NCBI GenBank assembly: GCA_017962175.1
Contig: JAGCVU010000272.1
Span: 1 to 52,000, forward strand
Direction of reading: 5' to 3'
Length of the DNA: 52,000 nucleotides
Origin: Bacteroidales bacterium
GTDB lineage: Bacteria > Bacteroidota > Bacteroidia > Bacteroidales > UBA3824
Made by a program: the position numbers and the translations under genes. The notes under the pieces were generated by a model, which was not told the DNA's origin, searched no databases, and saw only the letters and a list, made by a program, of their open reading frames with translations. Below are positions 1 through 8,798 of this stretch, in pieces. How positions within the stretch are numbered: the first letter of the stretch is position 1; every line of letters begins with the position of its first letter.

Positions 1-984
1 CTTGAAGTTTCGTTTGGCGCAAGAGGTGTAATATTCAATGCATTAGGTGGTAATCCTTACTACACTCTCGATGCCGACGGCGTGATTAAAGACACTCTTT
101 TCTATGGCAAAGGCAAACTCGTAAAACGCTATTTTGCAGTAGAACCCCGTCTCAGTATGAAATACGAACTCACAGATCATCAGAGCATTAAAGCCGGCTT
201 CTGCCGCACTTCGCAACACGTTCAAAATATCTTAAACAGCGGAATGTCGTCGCCCATTGGTCGTTCGGTTCTTTCGAGCAACATTATAAAACCGCAAATT
301 GCCGACCAAATAAGCGTAGGCTATATGGCTGAAACTAAGGACAAAAAGTACGAATTTTCGGTTGAATCTTACTACAAAAACATCGAAAATGTTTACGACT
401 ACAAAGACGGTAAAAACCTTGCTACCGAAATTGAAATGGAACGCCTTCTTTCAAGAGGCAAAGGTAGAGCATACGGCGTAGAATTTTACGCTAAAAAGAA
501 CCTCGGCGACTTCTCTGGATGGTTTTCATACACACTCTCTTGGTCGGAAAACAAAATCGACGGTATTAACAACAACGAATGGTACACCGCTTCTAACGAC
601 CGTCGCCACGATATTTCAATCGTTGCAATGTACAAACTCAATCACAAATGGGACATCTCGGCAACTTGGGTATTCACTTCCGGTCAAGCACTTACAGCAC
701 CCAGCGCAAAATACGAACTTGATGAATACACCCATTACTACTACAACGAACACAACGGCTACCGCGCTCCCGCATATCACCGTCTAGACTTTGGAATCAA
801 CAATACCAAAGAGCGTCCTCGTTACACAAGAATTTGGTCGTTCGGAGTTTACAACCTCTACAACCATTACAATCCTTACCTAATAACCTTTGAAAACGAC
901 GACGACAAAGTTACTGGCACTAAGACAGTTCAGACTTCACTCTTCGGTATAATTCCTTCGGTTACTTATTCAATCAAATTCTAA
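1..984 (+). CDS. TonB-dependent outer-membrane receptor, C-terminal part (cut by left edge)
   Basis: The frame is open from base 1, so only the last 327 or so residues of the protein are present; the first in-frame GTG (82) is internal. The sequence shows alternating polar and aromatic beta strands, for example around 'YGVEFYAKKNLGDFSGWFSY' and 'NDRRHDISIVAMYKLNHKW', and ends in '...VTYSIKF' with a terminal Phe, the usual signal for barrel insertion by the BAM complex. This is the strand pattern of TonB-dependent receptors of Bacteroidota, which import bound ligands with energy from TonB/ExbBD. The next gene is a DUF4249 lipoprotein, a common partner of such receptors. The plug domain lies outside the window, so the ligand cannot be judged. 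Confidence 0.85.
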   Translation, partial: LEVSFGARGVIFNALGGNPYYTLDADGVIKDTLFYGKGKLVKRYFAVEPRLSMKYELTDHQSIKAGFCRTSQHVQNILNSGMSSPIGRSVLSSNIIKPQIADQISVGYMAETKDKKYEFSVESYYKNIENVYDYKDGKNLATEIEMERLLSRGKGRAYGVEFYAKKNLGDFSGWFSYTLSWSENKIDGINNNEWYTASNDRRHDISIVAMYKLNHKWDISATWVFTSGQALTAPSAKYELDEYTHYYYNEHNGYRAPAYHRLDFGINNTKERPRYTRIWSFGVYNLYNHYNPYLITFENDDDKVTGTKTVQTSLFGIIPSVTYSIKF

Positions 985-1020
985 TTCATAATTCATAATA
1001 CATAATTCAAAATTCATAAA
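983..1020. repeat. AT-rich short direct repeats, unit close to AATTCATA
   Basis: Just after the receptor stop codon, four near-copies of AATTCATA (variants ATTCATAA and CATAATTC) follow each other. It is non-coding, low-complexity spacer DNA; no function is evident. Confidence 0.6.
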
Positions 1021-1022
1021 TG

Positions 1023-1044
1023 TTTGGTGAAAAATTTCACCAAA
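1023..1044. promoter_or_regulatory. Perfect 10-bp inverted repeat between receptor and DUF4249 gene
   Basis: TTTGGTGAAA and TTTCACCAAA are exact reverse complements separated by AA. No T tract follows (AGGGG instead), so it is a poor intrinsic terminator. It could be an mRNA stabilising or attenuating hairpin between the two genes, or an operator. Which one is inference. Confidence 0.5.
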
Positions 1045-1089
1045 AGGGGAATACTACATTCAAATTTAACAATTTAAAACTAAAAAACC

Positions 1090-1884
1090 ATGAAAAAGAT
1101 ACTATATATAGCCATGATGTTTGCAACACTTTGCAGTTGCTCAAAAGAAATCGATCTCGACTACAACGATATTGAACCCGTGCCTGTTATCGAAGGCCAT
1201 TTATCTGACGGCGAGGCAGTTGTAACAATTACCAAAAGCCGCAACATGTCGGACTCTACCAAAACTCCGGGCATACAAGTTGAAGATGTTCGCATAATTC
1301 TTCCCGACGGCAATGAAGTTCCGCTATCGTTTAGCAACGGCAACTATCGCAACAACAATAAGATAGACCTTGAAGTTGGCAGTACATACACATTGAAAGT
1401 TACCATGGACGGTGTGGAATACACAGGCTCATCTACATTGCAACCCAAAGTTGAAATTTCAGAACCTGTTTTTCGTTGGGTAAACCTTATGGATTGGTAT
1501 CAGGTTTTAGAAATAGAAACCACCAATGTACCTGACGATCAGCAATTTTACGGTTGGGCTCGCATTCATCGCAACGGTAAAATATATTTCACCGATGCTG
1601 CGGGCACCAAAGGCAATTACCCCTTCGAAATTGGTCTCTACTACGATTCTGACATGGAAAACGACGAAGATATGATTCTCAACGATGGAGACACTCTTTT
1701 AATAGAAGTTCGCACTATTGATGAACCTGTTTTCAAATACATTTACGAGTATAATTCAACCAAAGTAAATCCTCGTCAGTTTTTCAAAACATCGGTAGAA
1801 AACAAGGTTTGTATGGGATTCTTTGCAGTATATGCAAGCGAAACACGTGAAGTTATCTACAAAAAAACCGCTCACGAAGAATAA
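1090..1884 (+). CDS. DUF4249 family outer-membrane lipoprotein
   Basis: 264 residues with a short lipoprotein signal: charged MKK, a hydrophobic stretch and the lipobox LCSC, with Cys at about residue 18, so it should be a lipid-anchored envelope protein. After it comes 'PVIEGHLSDGEAVVTITKSRNM', then a beta-sandwich-like region with '...VEDVRIILPDG' and 'Y.L.V..DG..Y.G', the order seen in DUF4249 proteins. These usually lie directly downstream of a TonB-dependent receptor, as here (105 bp after it), and are thought to assist that receptor in ligand capture; the ligand is unknown. ATG 1090 is the only start giving a good signal peptide. Length is somewhat short for the family, but the end looks natural. 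Confidence 0.82.
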   Translation: MKKILYIAMMFATLCSCSKEIDLDYNDIEPVPVIEGHLSDGEAVVTITKSRNMSDSTKTPGIQVEDVRIILPDGNEVPLSFSNGNYRNNNKIDLEVGSTYTLKVTMDGVEYTGSSTLQPKVEISEPVFRWVNLMDWYQVLEIETTNVPDDQQFYGWARIHRNGKIYFTDAAGTKGNYPFEIGLYYDSDMENDEDMILNDGDTLLIEVRTIDEPVFKYIYEYNSTKVNPRQFFKTSVENKVCMGFFAVYASETREVIYKKTAHEE

Positions 1885-1911
1885 ATACTAATGCCCATAT
1901 GTTTAAAAACA

Positions 1912-1948
1912 GTAGAGACGTGCCTTTTGACACGTCTCTACATTTTTT
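1912..1948. terminator. Bidirectional intrinsic terminator / palindrome
   Basis: GTAGAGACGTG (1912-1922) pairs perfectly with CACGTCTCTAC (1931-1941) around an 8-nt loop and is followed by A-TTTTTT on the plus strand; the minus strand also has a run of T. It lies between the convergent DUF4249 and GH43 genes, so it can end both transcripts. The arm sequence resembles widely dispersed GTAGAGACG palindromes of bacterial genomes (see findings). Confidence 0.8.
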
Positions 1949-1965
1949 ATATGATAATTAAATCA

Positions 1966-3618
1966 CTATTTTGCATCAAAAACAAAACTTTCGAGTGTGC
2001 AAATAGATTTTTCTTTTTCAGGTGATGAAAAAACGAAATACACAGCGTGTTTTCCCGAAATATTTGCCAATTCGGGTAAATAAACCGACAATTGGGAGGA
2101 GTTTTTGGGCATATCGGGTGTAATATGAATACTGCCAATCAAACGTCCGCCATCAAATGTCCACGGACGGTCGAGAACTATATCAATATTACCATCAATG
2201 CCTTCAGGAATAAGGTTGATATGGATTGAGTGTTCTTTTTTGCCTTTGGTTTGGTCAAAATTGAAATATTTGTAACCAACAATCGAACCGTCGGTATTGT
2301 TTACCACAGGGTTAATATTGTTGATATATGCGTAAGGCTCAGAGATTTTGCTATCTGTGCCGTATGCCGAGGCAATGTACGAACCAAAGAATGTATTATT
2401 TGGCCATTCGTGAATGGCGGTCTTAGAGCCGGTGTACCAACAAGCAATTGCGGCAGCGTGCCATTGCAGCGGGTTAAGACCTTCAGTTTCAAAACCTTCG
2501 GAATTGTATTCGCCTTCAGAAATTTCTACCTTGCCGCCTGCACCTTCTTCCACATTAACAGTGATGGGCGCTACCATTGCCTGACGTGCATATTCGTCGG
2601 TGCCGGTTTGACGGTGGTAAAATACCCACCATTTGCCGTTGATTTCGCAAATGCTGCCGTGTGTGTTGCCGTCAACTGTAGCAGAAGCAATCACTTTGCC
2701 TTCGCTATCTTTTTCGCGACCGCGACCGTCGATAATAGTGCCGCCGTAGGTCCACGGACCAAGCGGACTATCGCCGTAAGCATATGCAAGTGTGTAGTTT
2801 GATACCGGCAAGCCAAACTCGCCATCCTTGGTAAAACGGCTGTAGATAAACACATATTTATCTTTGATTTTGCGCATCGACGAGGCTTCAAAAAAACTAA
2901 AAATTCCATCGTCGTATCTGCCAGAAATCATATTCTCAACCACTTTAGTACCTTTTTTAACGGTAGCCATAGTTTCAGGGTCGAGTTCGGCAGCATACGA
3001 ATGTTCAAAACCCCAATAGCCGTATACTTTGCCGTCGTCGTCGACAAACACTGCCGGGTCAAACGCCAAAATACCATCTGTTTTGTTGGGGTCTTTGGCA
3101 TCCCAGTTGCAAACTTCAAAAGGACCGTCGGGACGTTTGCTCTTGGCTACCATGCCGTTGCGACCGCCTTCTTGGTTGTTGGGATAGAGATAATAAGTCT
3201 TGGTGCCGTCTTTTTCGGTTTTAACAGTTACGTCGGGAGCGTAGAGCATATCGGCTTTTTGTTGAGCCTCGCCCTTGCCGTTTTTGTCCACTTTGAAAAT
3301 AACGCCATCGAGACGCCAATCTTTAAGATTGTTGACAGGTGCAGACCACACCACTTGATCGCGTCCGCAGTAGTTAGAAATCTCAATATCGTGAGAACCA
3401 TATAGATACACACGATACTGACCCGGATTGTCGGGGTCTTCAAACACATAAGGTTCGCCATCGGGAATATGTTCCCAAAGAGGCATAAACGGGTTGCCGA
3501 TGCTCTCAAGTGTCTGAGGCAGAGGCAACTCTTGGGGCTGAGGATTGCTGCACGACTGAATCAAAGCCGCACCGCAAACAGCCGCAATTATCAATGAAGA
3601 ATTTTTCTTAATTTTCAT
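1966..3618 (-). CDS. Glycoside hydrolase family 43 lipoprotein (arabinosidase/xylosidase-like)
   Basis: 550 residues. A lipobox-like QSC (Cys23) marks it as a secreted lipoprotein. The GH43 five-bladed propeller is supported by the three acidic positions in order: likely base Asp53 in 'IPDGEPYVF', pKa modulator Asp129 in 'YAPDV', and general acid Glu244 in 'FFEASSMRK', followed by 'HGSICEINGKWWVFYHRQ'. Residues from about 400 on form a beta-sandwich region that could be a carbohydrate-binding module. The family acts on arabinose- or xylose-containing side chains of plant polysaccharides; the exact linkage cannot be told. No SusC/SusD pair adjoins it, so it is not in an obvious polysaccharide utilisation locus. 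It starts 48 bp downstream of tadA and may be read with that operon. Confidence 0.85.
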   Translation of the reverse strand: MKIKKNSSLIIAAVCGAALIQSCSNPQPQELPLPQTLESIGNPFMPLWEHIPDGEPYVFEDPDNPGQYRVYLYGSHDIEISNYCGRDQVVWSAPVNNLKDWRLDGVIFKVDKNGKGEAQQKADMLYAPDVTVKTEKDGTKTYYLYPNNQEGGRNGMVAKSKRPDGPFEVCNWDAKDPNKTDGILAFDPAVFVDDDGKVYGYWGFEHSYAAELDPETMATVKKGTKVVENMISGRYDDGIFSFFEASSMRKIKDKYVFIYSRFTKDGEFGLPVSNYTLAYAYGDSPLGPWTYGGTIIDGRGREKDSEGKVIASATVDGNTHGSICEINGKWWVFYHRQTGTDEYARQAMVAPITVNVEEGAGGKVEISEGEYNSEGFETEGLNPLQWHAAAIACWYTGSKTAIHEWPNNTFFGSYIASAYGTDSKISEPYAYINNINPVVNNTDGSIVGYKYFNFDQTKGKKEHSIHINLIPEGIDGNIDIVLDRPWTFDGGRLIGSIHITPDMPKNSSQLSVYLPELANISGKHAVYFVFSSPEKEKSICTLESFVFDAK

Positions 3619-3666
3619 AACTATTTAATTGATAAAATTTTATAAATTATAATCAGTTTCAAAGCA

Positions 3667-4137
3667 TCAAACAAGCCGTTTTTTTGCAAAGAATTTTCTT
3701 AGAATATCGGCACATTCTTCTTCTAAAATTCCACCAACAACTTCGGTTTTTGGATGAAGAATTTTCATTCCGTTTTCCAATGAATTTTGATAAACGGAAT
3801 ATCCCTTTTTGGGGTCTTTAGCACCGTAAACAATACGCTTGATTTGACTCCACGCCAACGCTCCTGCACACATCAAACACGGCTCAAGAGTAACGTAGAG
3901 AGTAGCGTCGGTAAGATATTTACCGCCACTGCCGGCAGTTGCCGATGTGAGAGCCTGCATTTCGGCGTGCGCCGTCACGTCGTTGAGATGCTCGGTATAG
4001 TTGTAAGCCCGAGCCACAATGCGTCCGCCCGAAACCACAACCGCACCCACAGGTATCTCATCAAGGTCAAAAGAGGTCATTGCCTGTTCTAAGGCTGCTC
4101 GCATATATTTGGTATCGAGGTCTTCTTCTTGCTCCAT
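3667..4137 (-). CDS. tadA: tRNA-specific adenosine deaminase (TadA)
   Basis: 156 residues, normal size. The zinc-dependent cytidine/deoxycytidylate deaminase signature is complete: His57-Ala-Glu59 (zinc ligand and proton shuttle) and Pro86-Cys87-x-x-Cys90 (zinc ligands). The enzyme converts adenosine 34 of tRNA-Arg(ACG) to inosine for wobble reading of CGN codons. The start at 4137 is 11 bp downstream of the preceding gene of the minus-strand run and gives the usual N-terminus before 'YMRAALEQA'. A guanine deaminase of the same superfamily is the main alternative, but 'DVTAHAEMQAL' and 'LEPCLMCAGAL' are typical of TadA. Confidence 0.93.
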   Translation of the reverse strand: MEQEEDLDTKYMRAALEQAMTSFDLDEIPVGAVVVSGGRIVARAYNYTEHLNDVTAHAEMQALTSATAGSGGKYLTDATLYVTLEPCLMCAGALAWSQIKRIVYGAKDPKKGYSVYQNSLENGMKILHPKTEVVGGILEEECADILRKFFAKKRLV

Positions 4138-4148
4138 TTTGGCGTAAG

Positions 4149-4580
4149 TTATTTAACCTCAATAGTTAACTGCGTATCTACCTGACCAAGACGGTTGTTG
4201 TATTGGTAACTGAAAAAACCGGGAAACTGATATTTGCCCGCTGCCAACTTGCTGTCTACCTTAACATTGTAGCGAAGAATAATATCGCTGCGGTCGATAG
4301 GCAGTTTGTACCACTGATACTGCACTTTGCCGTTTTCAAAATAGAAATTGGCATTGTCGGATGCGCCGGAAATTTCAGTGGCAGTGAATCCTTCTGGCAT
4401 TTTTTGTTGATACTGAGCAAAACACGAAAGATCCATCTTGGTGATGTTGACTGTAACTGTAAACGAATCACCTGCCTTAACAGTATTGTCGGAGGTGCTG
4501 CTGACGGCAGTGGGCGACTGCGCATTTGCCGAAATCATTGCAGTTAACAAAACTGCGAATAGTAACAATAGTTTTTTCAT
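4149..4580 (-). CDS. Small secreted beta-sandwich protein, unknown function
   Basis: 143 residues with a clear signal peptide (MKKLLLLF..., cleavage near 'ISANAQ'). The mature part is about 120 residues of beta strands with 'VKAGDSFTVTVNI' followed by 'MPEGFTATEI' and ends 'VDTQLTIEV'. That layout resembles cohesin-like or Ig-like domains that begin with a 'V..GD.F.V.V.I' strand. No catalytic motif is visible. It sits between the GT2 glycosyltransferase gene (27 bp upstream) and tadA (11 bp downstream), so it is probably co-transcribed. Periplasmic or surface location is inferred from the signal peptide only. I do not recognise a named family. Confidence 0.7.
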   Translation of the reverse strand: MKKLLLLFAVLLTAMISANAQSPTAVSSTSDNTVKAGDSFTVTVNITKMDLSCFAQYQQKMPEGFTATEISGASDNANFYFENGKVQYQWYKLPIDRSDIILRYNVKVDSKLAAGKYQFPGFFSYQYNNRLGQVDTQLTIEVK

Positions 4581-4607
4581 AATCTTTTTTTTATGTTTAA
4601 CATATAA

Positions 4608-5630
4608 TTATTTATAAAAATTCTTTACAAATCCAAAGGTATCGCCTTTTTTGCGAATCAATCCGTGCCAAACGGCTTTGATAAAGCCCATTCCATAGGC
4701 AAACAATTGAGTATAAACGGCTGCCACCGACAGAAAACCCACTTTAATGCCGTTTTTTATCGACGAATGCACAAAAATCATCAACACAAACAGTATTAAT
4801 GGCGAAATGCACACAAGAGGAATTATCCAACTTTTAAATAATATTGCAGTGATAATTGCAGCCAAAACACACACTATATTTCCTATGAAAAAGCATGATG
4901 GCAGAAGGTGCACAATTTTCAAAGAATTTTTGTGACGAAGCAAAAGATTTATCCTCGCACATCCCGAATTAAACACCTGACGGAAAAACTTTTTGAAATC
5001 GGTACGCCGCTTATGATACACAAAACCTTCTTTGATGAGTTTTGTGGTGAATCCGTTCTCTAAAATTCTGAGAGTCATATCAATATCCTCGCCGAAACGC
5101 ATATCCGAAAAACCTTTGGTGGATTCAAAAACCTGTTTTGAATATCCCATATTGAAACTTCTCGGGTGAAATTTTCCTGCCTTTTCGCTTGCTCCGCGAA
5201 TACCGCCGGTAGAGAGTATCGAGGTCATAGCATAACTGATGGCTTTCTGCACAGGGGTAAAAGTTGGCAAAGCTGCATCAGGACCGCCGTATGCATCAAC
5301 GTATTCTGCCTCAAGACTTTCGGTAACAATTTTCATATAGTCGGGCGGAATAATGCAATCGCTGTCGAAAAATATTATATAGTCGCCCGAGCAACGCTCC
5401 GCACCAAAATTGCGGGTTAATCCGGGGCCGGAATTCTGTTTAACGAAATATTTTAAATCTAATTTATCGTTGTACTTTTTTATAATATCTGATGCAGGTA
5501 TATCACTGCCGTCGTCAACCACCACCACTTCAAAATTTTTAACAGTCTGTTTGGTAAGACTGTCCAAAAGTTCGTCAATCTCGTCGGGACGGTTGTAAAG
5601 GGGTATTACTATGCTGAATTTCAGTTCCAT
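4608..5630 (-). CDS. Family 2 glycosyltransferase with C-terminal membrane segments
   Basis: 340 residues. The N-terminal GT-A fold starts with 'FSIVIPLYNRPDEIDELLDS', followed by 'VVVVDDGS' (residues 36-42) and the metal/nucleotide-sugar DxD motif in 'FFDSDC' (Asp89, Asp91). A later 'FGEDIDMTLRI' supplies the usual ED acceptor/catalytic motif. About three hydrophobic helices from residue 245 to 320 anchor it to the inner membrane. It should transfer a sugar from a nucleotide sugar to a lipid-linked or surface acceptor; donor and acceptor cannot be told. It lies 12 bp downstream of miaA in the same run and is isolated from other polysaccharide genes. Confidence 0.87.
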   Translation of the reverse strand: MELKFSIVIPLYNRPDEIDELLDSLTKQTVKNFEVVVVDDGSDIPASDIIKKYNDKLDLKYFVKQNSGPGLTRNFGAERCSGDYIIFFDSDCIIPPDYMKIVTESLEAEYVDAYGGPDAALPTFTPVQKAISYAMTSILSTGGIRGASEKAGKFHPRSFNMGYSKQVFESTKGFSDMRFGEDIDMTLRILENGFTTKLIKEGFVYHKRRTDFKKFFRQVFNSGCARINLLLRHKNSLKIVHLLPSCFFIGNIVCVLAAIITAILFKSWIIPLVCISPLILFVLMIFVHSSIKNGIKVGFLSVAAVYTQLFAYGMGFIKAVWHGLIRKKGDTFGFVKNFYK

Positions 5631-5642
5631 AATTTCACAATT

Positions 5643-6545
5643 TCATTTTAAACATTTTCCACAAAAATCAATTATCTCGTCCACTTGCTGTGGTTGAAAC
5701 CAAGTTAAATCCTTGTCGCCATTAAACCACGAAATCTGTTTTCGGGCATAACGGCGGGTGTTGCGCTTGATAAGTTCCACGGCTGTAGAAAGGTCGGTTT
5801 TATTGTCAAAATAGTCGAACAACTCTCTGTATCCCACTGTATTAAGCGAGTTTAAACTACGCAACGGATACAAACTGCGTGCTTCGTCCACTAATCCCTC
5901 ACTTATCATCTTGTCCACTCGCTGATTGATACGATTGTGAAGAATATCGCGAGGAAGATTCAAACCTATTTTAACTATCTGAAAATCACGTTGTTTTTTA
6001 TTTCCTGTACGAAACGAAGAATACGGTTTGCCTGTTTGTATGCTCACCTCCAATGCCTTGATAATGCGCTTGTGATTGTTGAGATCGCAAATTTTATAAT
6101 ATTCAGGGTCTAATTGGAGCAACTGTTGTTGTAATGGTTCAATTCCCTCAGTTTCAAATCGTTGCCAAAGGTTATTACGTACCTCCATATCAGGGTCGGG
6201 AATCAGGTCGATACCATTGCAAACGGCGTCAACATACATCATAGAGCCTCCGCACATCACCACAGTGTCGTATTTCAGAAAAAGCGTTTTATCCAAAAGG
6301 TCTATCACCTCGGTTTCGTACATAAAGGCGTTGTAATACTCTTTTACTGAGCGAGTTTGGATAAAATGGTGCGGCACACGCTGCAAAACCTCATCGTCGG
6401 GAACGGCTGTACCGATACGCATCTCCTTGAAAATCTGACGCGAATCGGCTGAGACAATCTCGGTAGAGAAATGCTGGGCAAGGGTTACCGCCAAATCGGA
6501 TTTGCCGCTCGCCGTGGGTCCCGTTATTATAATAAGGTGTTTCAT
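5643..6545 (-). CDS. miaA: tRNA dimethylallyltransferase (MiaA)
   Basis: 300 residues. The P-loop 'GPTASGKS' (residues 9-16), 'IVSADSRQIFKEM', 'VPHHFI', 'VMCGGSMMYVDAV' and 'YARKQISWF' are the expected MiaA blocks. The enzyme adds a dimethylallyl group to N6 of A37 in tRNAs that read UNN codons. The start ATG overlaps the stop of the AI-2E permease gene by 4 bases (ATGA type), which implies translational coupling. Length and motif order are normal. Confidence 0.95.
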   Translation of the reverse strand: MKHLIIITGPTASGKSDLAVTLAQHFSTEIVSADSRQIFKEMRIGTAVPDDEVLQRVPHHFIQTRSVKEYYNAFMYETEVIDLLDKTLFLKYDTVVMCGGSMMYVDAVCNGIDLIPDPDMEVRNNLWQRFETEGIEPLQQQLLQLDPEYYKICDLNNHKRIIKALEVSIQTGKPYSSFRTGNKKQRDFQIVKIGLNLPRDILHNRINQRVDKMISEGLVDEARSLYPLRSLNSLNTVGYRELFDYFDNKTDLSTAVELIKRNTRRYARKQISWFNGDKDLTWFQPQQVDEIIDFCGKCLK

Positions 6546-7738
6546 TCTGAATGTTTGCGACGAAGTTTCAAAAGATTCTTTGGTTTTCCATTCCTTGGGT
6601 CGGGCTGTGGCAGTTGCACATCGTTAAGTTCGCTAAGACGCTGAGCCAAAGTGTGTTGTTTTGCCACAAACTCTGAATAATAGGTTTTCACCATGCAGGT
6701 AAACGGCAATGCAGCCAGCAGTCCGAGAAAACCGAGCAATTTGCCCCAAACCGAAAGCGAAAGCAGTATCATAGCAGGATTAAGTCCCGTATTTTTACCC
6801 ATAATTCTCGGTGTAATTATCAGATCTTGAAGTATTTGCACCACCACAAACACTGTAGCAGTCATAGCAATCACGCCCCACACCGACGACCCTGTTTCCA
6901 ACGAACGGATGATGGCAAGGCACAACGCAGGCAAAAATCCAAGTATCTGCATATAAGGTATCAAATTTAGGAAACCAATCAAAAGTCCGAGCATAAGACC
7001 CATTGGCAACCCGATAACCGAAAATCCTGTGCAGTAAAGCACTGTAACAATGCCCACTACGCACAACTGTCCGCGAAAATAGCGGTGCATTTCTATCTCA
7101 AATCTTGCGGCAAACTTAAACACAGGTCCGCGATAACGGTGAGGTATCAAGCGATGCCAACCTTGTTTCAGATTGTCGTAGTCGATCATGATAAAAATCA
7201 AGTAGAGAATCACAATGGCAAATCCGAGCGAACTTGCAATTATGTTAAAGGTTTTGGAAAAAAACGCTTGAATTTCGGGAACTATCAGTGCAGCAATCTT
7301 TTCCACAGCCGAAGAAACATTGTCAGAGGAAAGAATGTCGTCTAATTCCACATTATCAAAAAAGCGTTCGAGCAGTTCGGTAACAAACTCAGGCATCACA
7401 GTAAGTTCGTTTTGCCAGTTGTTTTGAATGGCAGTATCCTTGATAAGTTGGTAAAGATGAACACTTTCGTCGTAAATCAGCGGCGCAAACACGAGCACCA
7501 AAATCGTGAATAGCGACACCACCGAAATCAATGTTGCCACCACAGCCACTGCGCGATTTTTCAAAAAACGTTGAAAAAAATGCACCACCGGATTGAGCAG
7601 GTAGGCAAAAAGAAAAGCCACTGCAAATGGCAAAAGCACGTTGCGCAGATAGTACACCAAAAACAGTACAGCACCTATCGCTGCAATTTTCAACGCCTTT
7701 GACACCGCCGACGAAAATGTTATCTTGCTCTCTTCCAT
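6542..7738 (-). CDS. AI-2E family transporter (PF01594-like permease)
   Basis: 398 residues with about eight hydrophobic segments: a pair near residues 15-50, one near 60-85, then several from 155 to 345. 'LRNVLLPFAVAFLFAYLLNPVV', 'GLPMGLMLGLLIGFLNLIPYMQILGFLPA' and 'GKNTGLNPAMILLSLSVWGKLLGFLGLLAALP' are the hallmarks of this family. Members were named for autoinducer-2 export in E. coli (TqsA), but others move sodium/protons or are uncharacterised, so the substrate is open. It lies 4 bp after the LuxC-like gene and overlaps miaA by 4 bp. The charged C-terminal tail (about 45 residues) is probably cytoplasmic. Confidence 0.88.
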   Translation of the reverse strand: MEESKITFSSAVSKALKIAAIGAVLFLVYYLRNVLLPFAVAFLFAYLLNPVVHFFQRFLKNRAVAVVATLISVVSLFTILVLVFAPLIYDESVHLYQLIKDTAIQNNWQNELTVMPEFVTELLERFFDNVELDDILSSDNVSSAVEKIAALIVPEIQAFFSKTFNIIASSLGFAIVILYLIFIMIDYDNLKQGWHRLIPHRYRGPVFKFAARFEIEMHRYFRGQLCVVGIVTVLYCTGFSVIGLPMGLMLGLLIGFLNLIPYMQILGFLPALCLAIIRSLETGSSVWGVIAMTATVFVVVQILQDLIITPRIMGKNTGLNPAMILLSLSVWGKLLGFLGLLAALPFTCMVKTYYSEFVAKQHTLAQRLSELNDVQLPQPDPRNGKPKNLLKLRRKHSE

Positions 7739-7742
7739 AGTT

Positions 7743-8798
7743 TCAACGGTTCAAAGTTTTTAAAAACTGAATAGTGTCAACCCCATCGGCAAAATCATCG
7801 ATGGCGGGATGCTGCGATTGTCCAAAAGATACGGTGGCAACTCCTTGTAAATCAACCTTAGATACCACACATTGCAGATTATCGGCATTTTGCACGAGCG
7901 ATTGCGCAAGAGTGTCAACATTTTGATACTCCTCGCTAAAAATCACTCCCACAGGCGACGATAATCCTGTATCTTTTTTCAAAATCAAAAATCCATTCTC
8001 CAAAATATCCGCGCCACTCATCAGATAAACAGCCTTATTGTAAGTGTAATTATCTGCATATTTGGCGTTTACCATCACATCACTCTTGTGATAGATGCCC
8101 TTAAAAAAATCATCGTAGTTGTAGTCCTTAGGTACATAAATCTTTGACACACTGCGACATCCAAGTCCGTAATATGCAAAAATATCATCGGCAAGCAAAC
8201 GATAATCCTCGCTCGTTTCATTGCCCGAAAGCACTGCCACCGAACTACGGTTACGCCTTATTATATTAGGATATTTAGAAAAATAGTAATCGAAATAACG
8301 CGCCGAATTGTTGCTACCTGTGGCAATAATGGCATCAAAGGGGATACGCTCGCCGTCCTCCTCCTCTACCTTATCCTTTAATTCGGGAGTAATTTGCTTG
8401 ATAATCTCCAAAACGGCGTGAGTAAGCAAGCGGTCTTTTGACGAAGGTTTCAACACAAGCCTAAAACCCGCCATCAGCACGCACAACATATCGTGAAAGC
8501 AAACGAGCGGAATGTTGCCCGCTGCCACTATCTTAACTTTGCGGTTGGAAAGCGGCAAGGCATCAAGTCCATATTGCTCCGAAAACCGTTTCACAGAATC
8601 CTCAGTAAGCATTTGGGCGAGCGAACGCAATTGCATTTTTACAAACTCCGGCGTAAACCATCCGTTGGAAAGCACCGCCGATTCTGAGCATTCGCGCAAA
8701 GCCATAGCCTGCGATTCAAAACCCTTGCAATCAGCCACATCGCCATCAGCCGCAGCCCTAAAAATCTTTCCTAATATTATAAATGTGTCGGAATACAT
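7743..8798 (-). CDS. LuxC-like acyl-CoA reductase
   Basis: About 351 residues from ATG 8798; a GTG at 8819 in the same frame would add seven residues. I prefer the ATG because a purine-rich GAAAAG precedes it. 'VKIVAAGNIPLVCFHDMLCVLMAGFRLVLKPSSKD', 'AIIATGSNNSARYFDYYF' and 'IRRNRSSVAVLSGNE' are the conserved blocks of PF05893 acyl-CoA reductases, which make an aldehyde from an acyl thioester with NADPH via an aldehyde-dehydrogenase fold. 'YYGLGCRSVSKIYVP' likely carries the nucleophilic Cys. Such genes occur in many non-luminous Bacteroidota with no lux partners, and their product is not known. It is the first gene of the run that continues to tadA. Confidence 0.82.
   Translation of the reverse strand: MYSDTFIILGKIFRAAADGDVADCKGFESQAMALRECSESAVLSNGWFTPEFVKMQLRSLAQMLTEDSVKRFSEQYGLDALPLSNRKVKIVAAGNIPLVCFHDMLCVLMAGFRLVLKPSSKDRLLTHAVLEIIKQITPELKDKVEEEDGERIPFDAIIATGSNNSARYFDYYFSKYPNIIRRNRSSVAVLSGNETSEDYRLLADDIFAYYGLGCRSVSKIYVPKDYNYDDFFKGIYHKSDVMVNAKYADNYTYNKAVYLMSGADILENGFLILKKDTGLSSPVGVIFSEEYQNVDTLAQSLVQNADNLQCVVSKVDLQGVATVSFGQSQHPAIDDFADGVDTIQFLKTLNR

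Noticed and set aside
2230..2802. 190-codon plus-strand ORF inside the GH43 gene
   Set aside because: It is the antisense reading of a gene with intact GH43 catalytic motifs and has no motif of its own.
1..3618. Polysaccharide utilisation locus built on the TonB receptor and GH43
   Set aside because: There is no SusD; the receptor is followed by DUF4249, and the GH43 gene is convergent behind a terminator.
6542..8798. Quorum-sensing or luminescence island (LuxC-like plus AI-2E permease)
   Set aside because: No luxA/B/D/E or luxS is present; both families are widespread with other roles, and the genes are followed by miaA in an ordinary operon.
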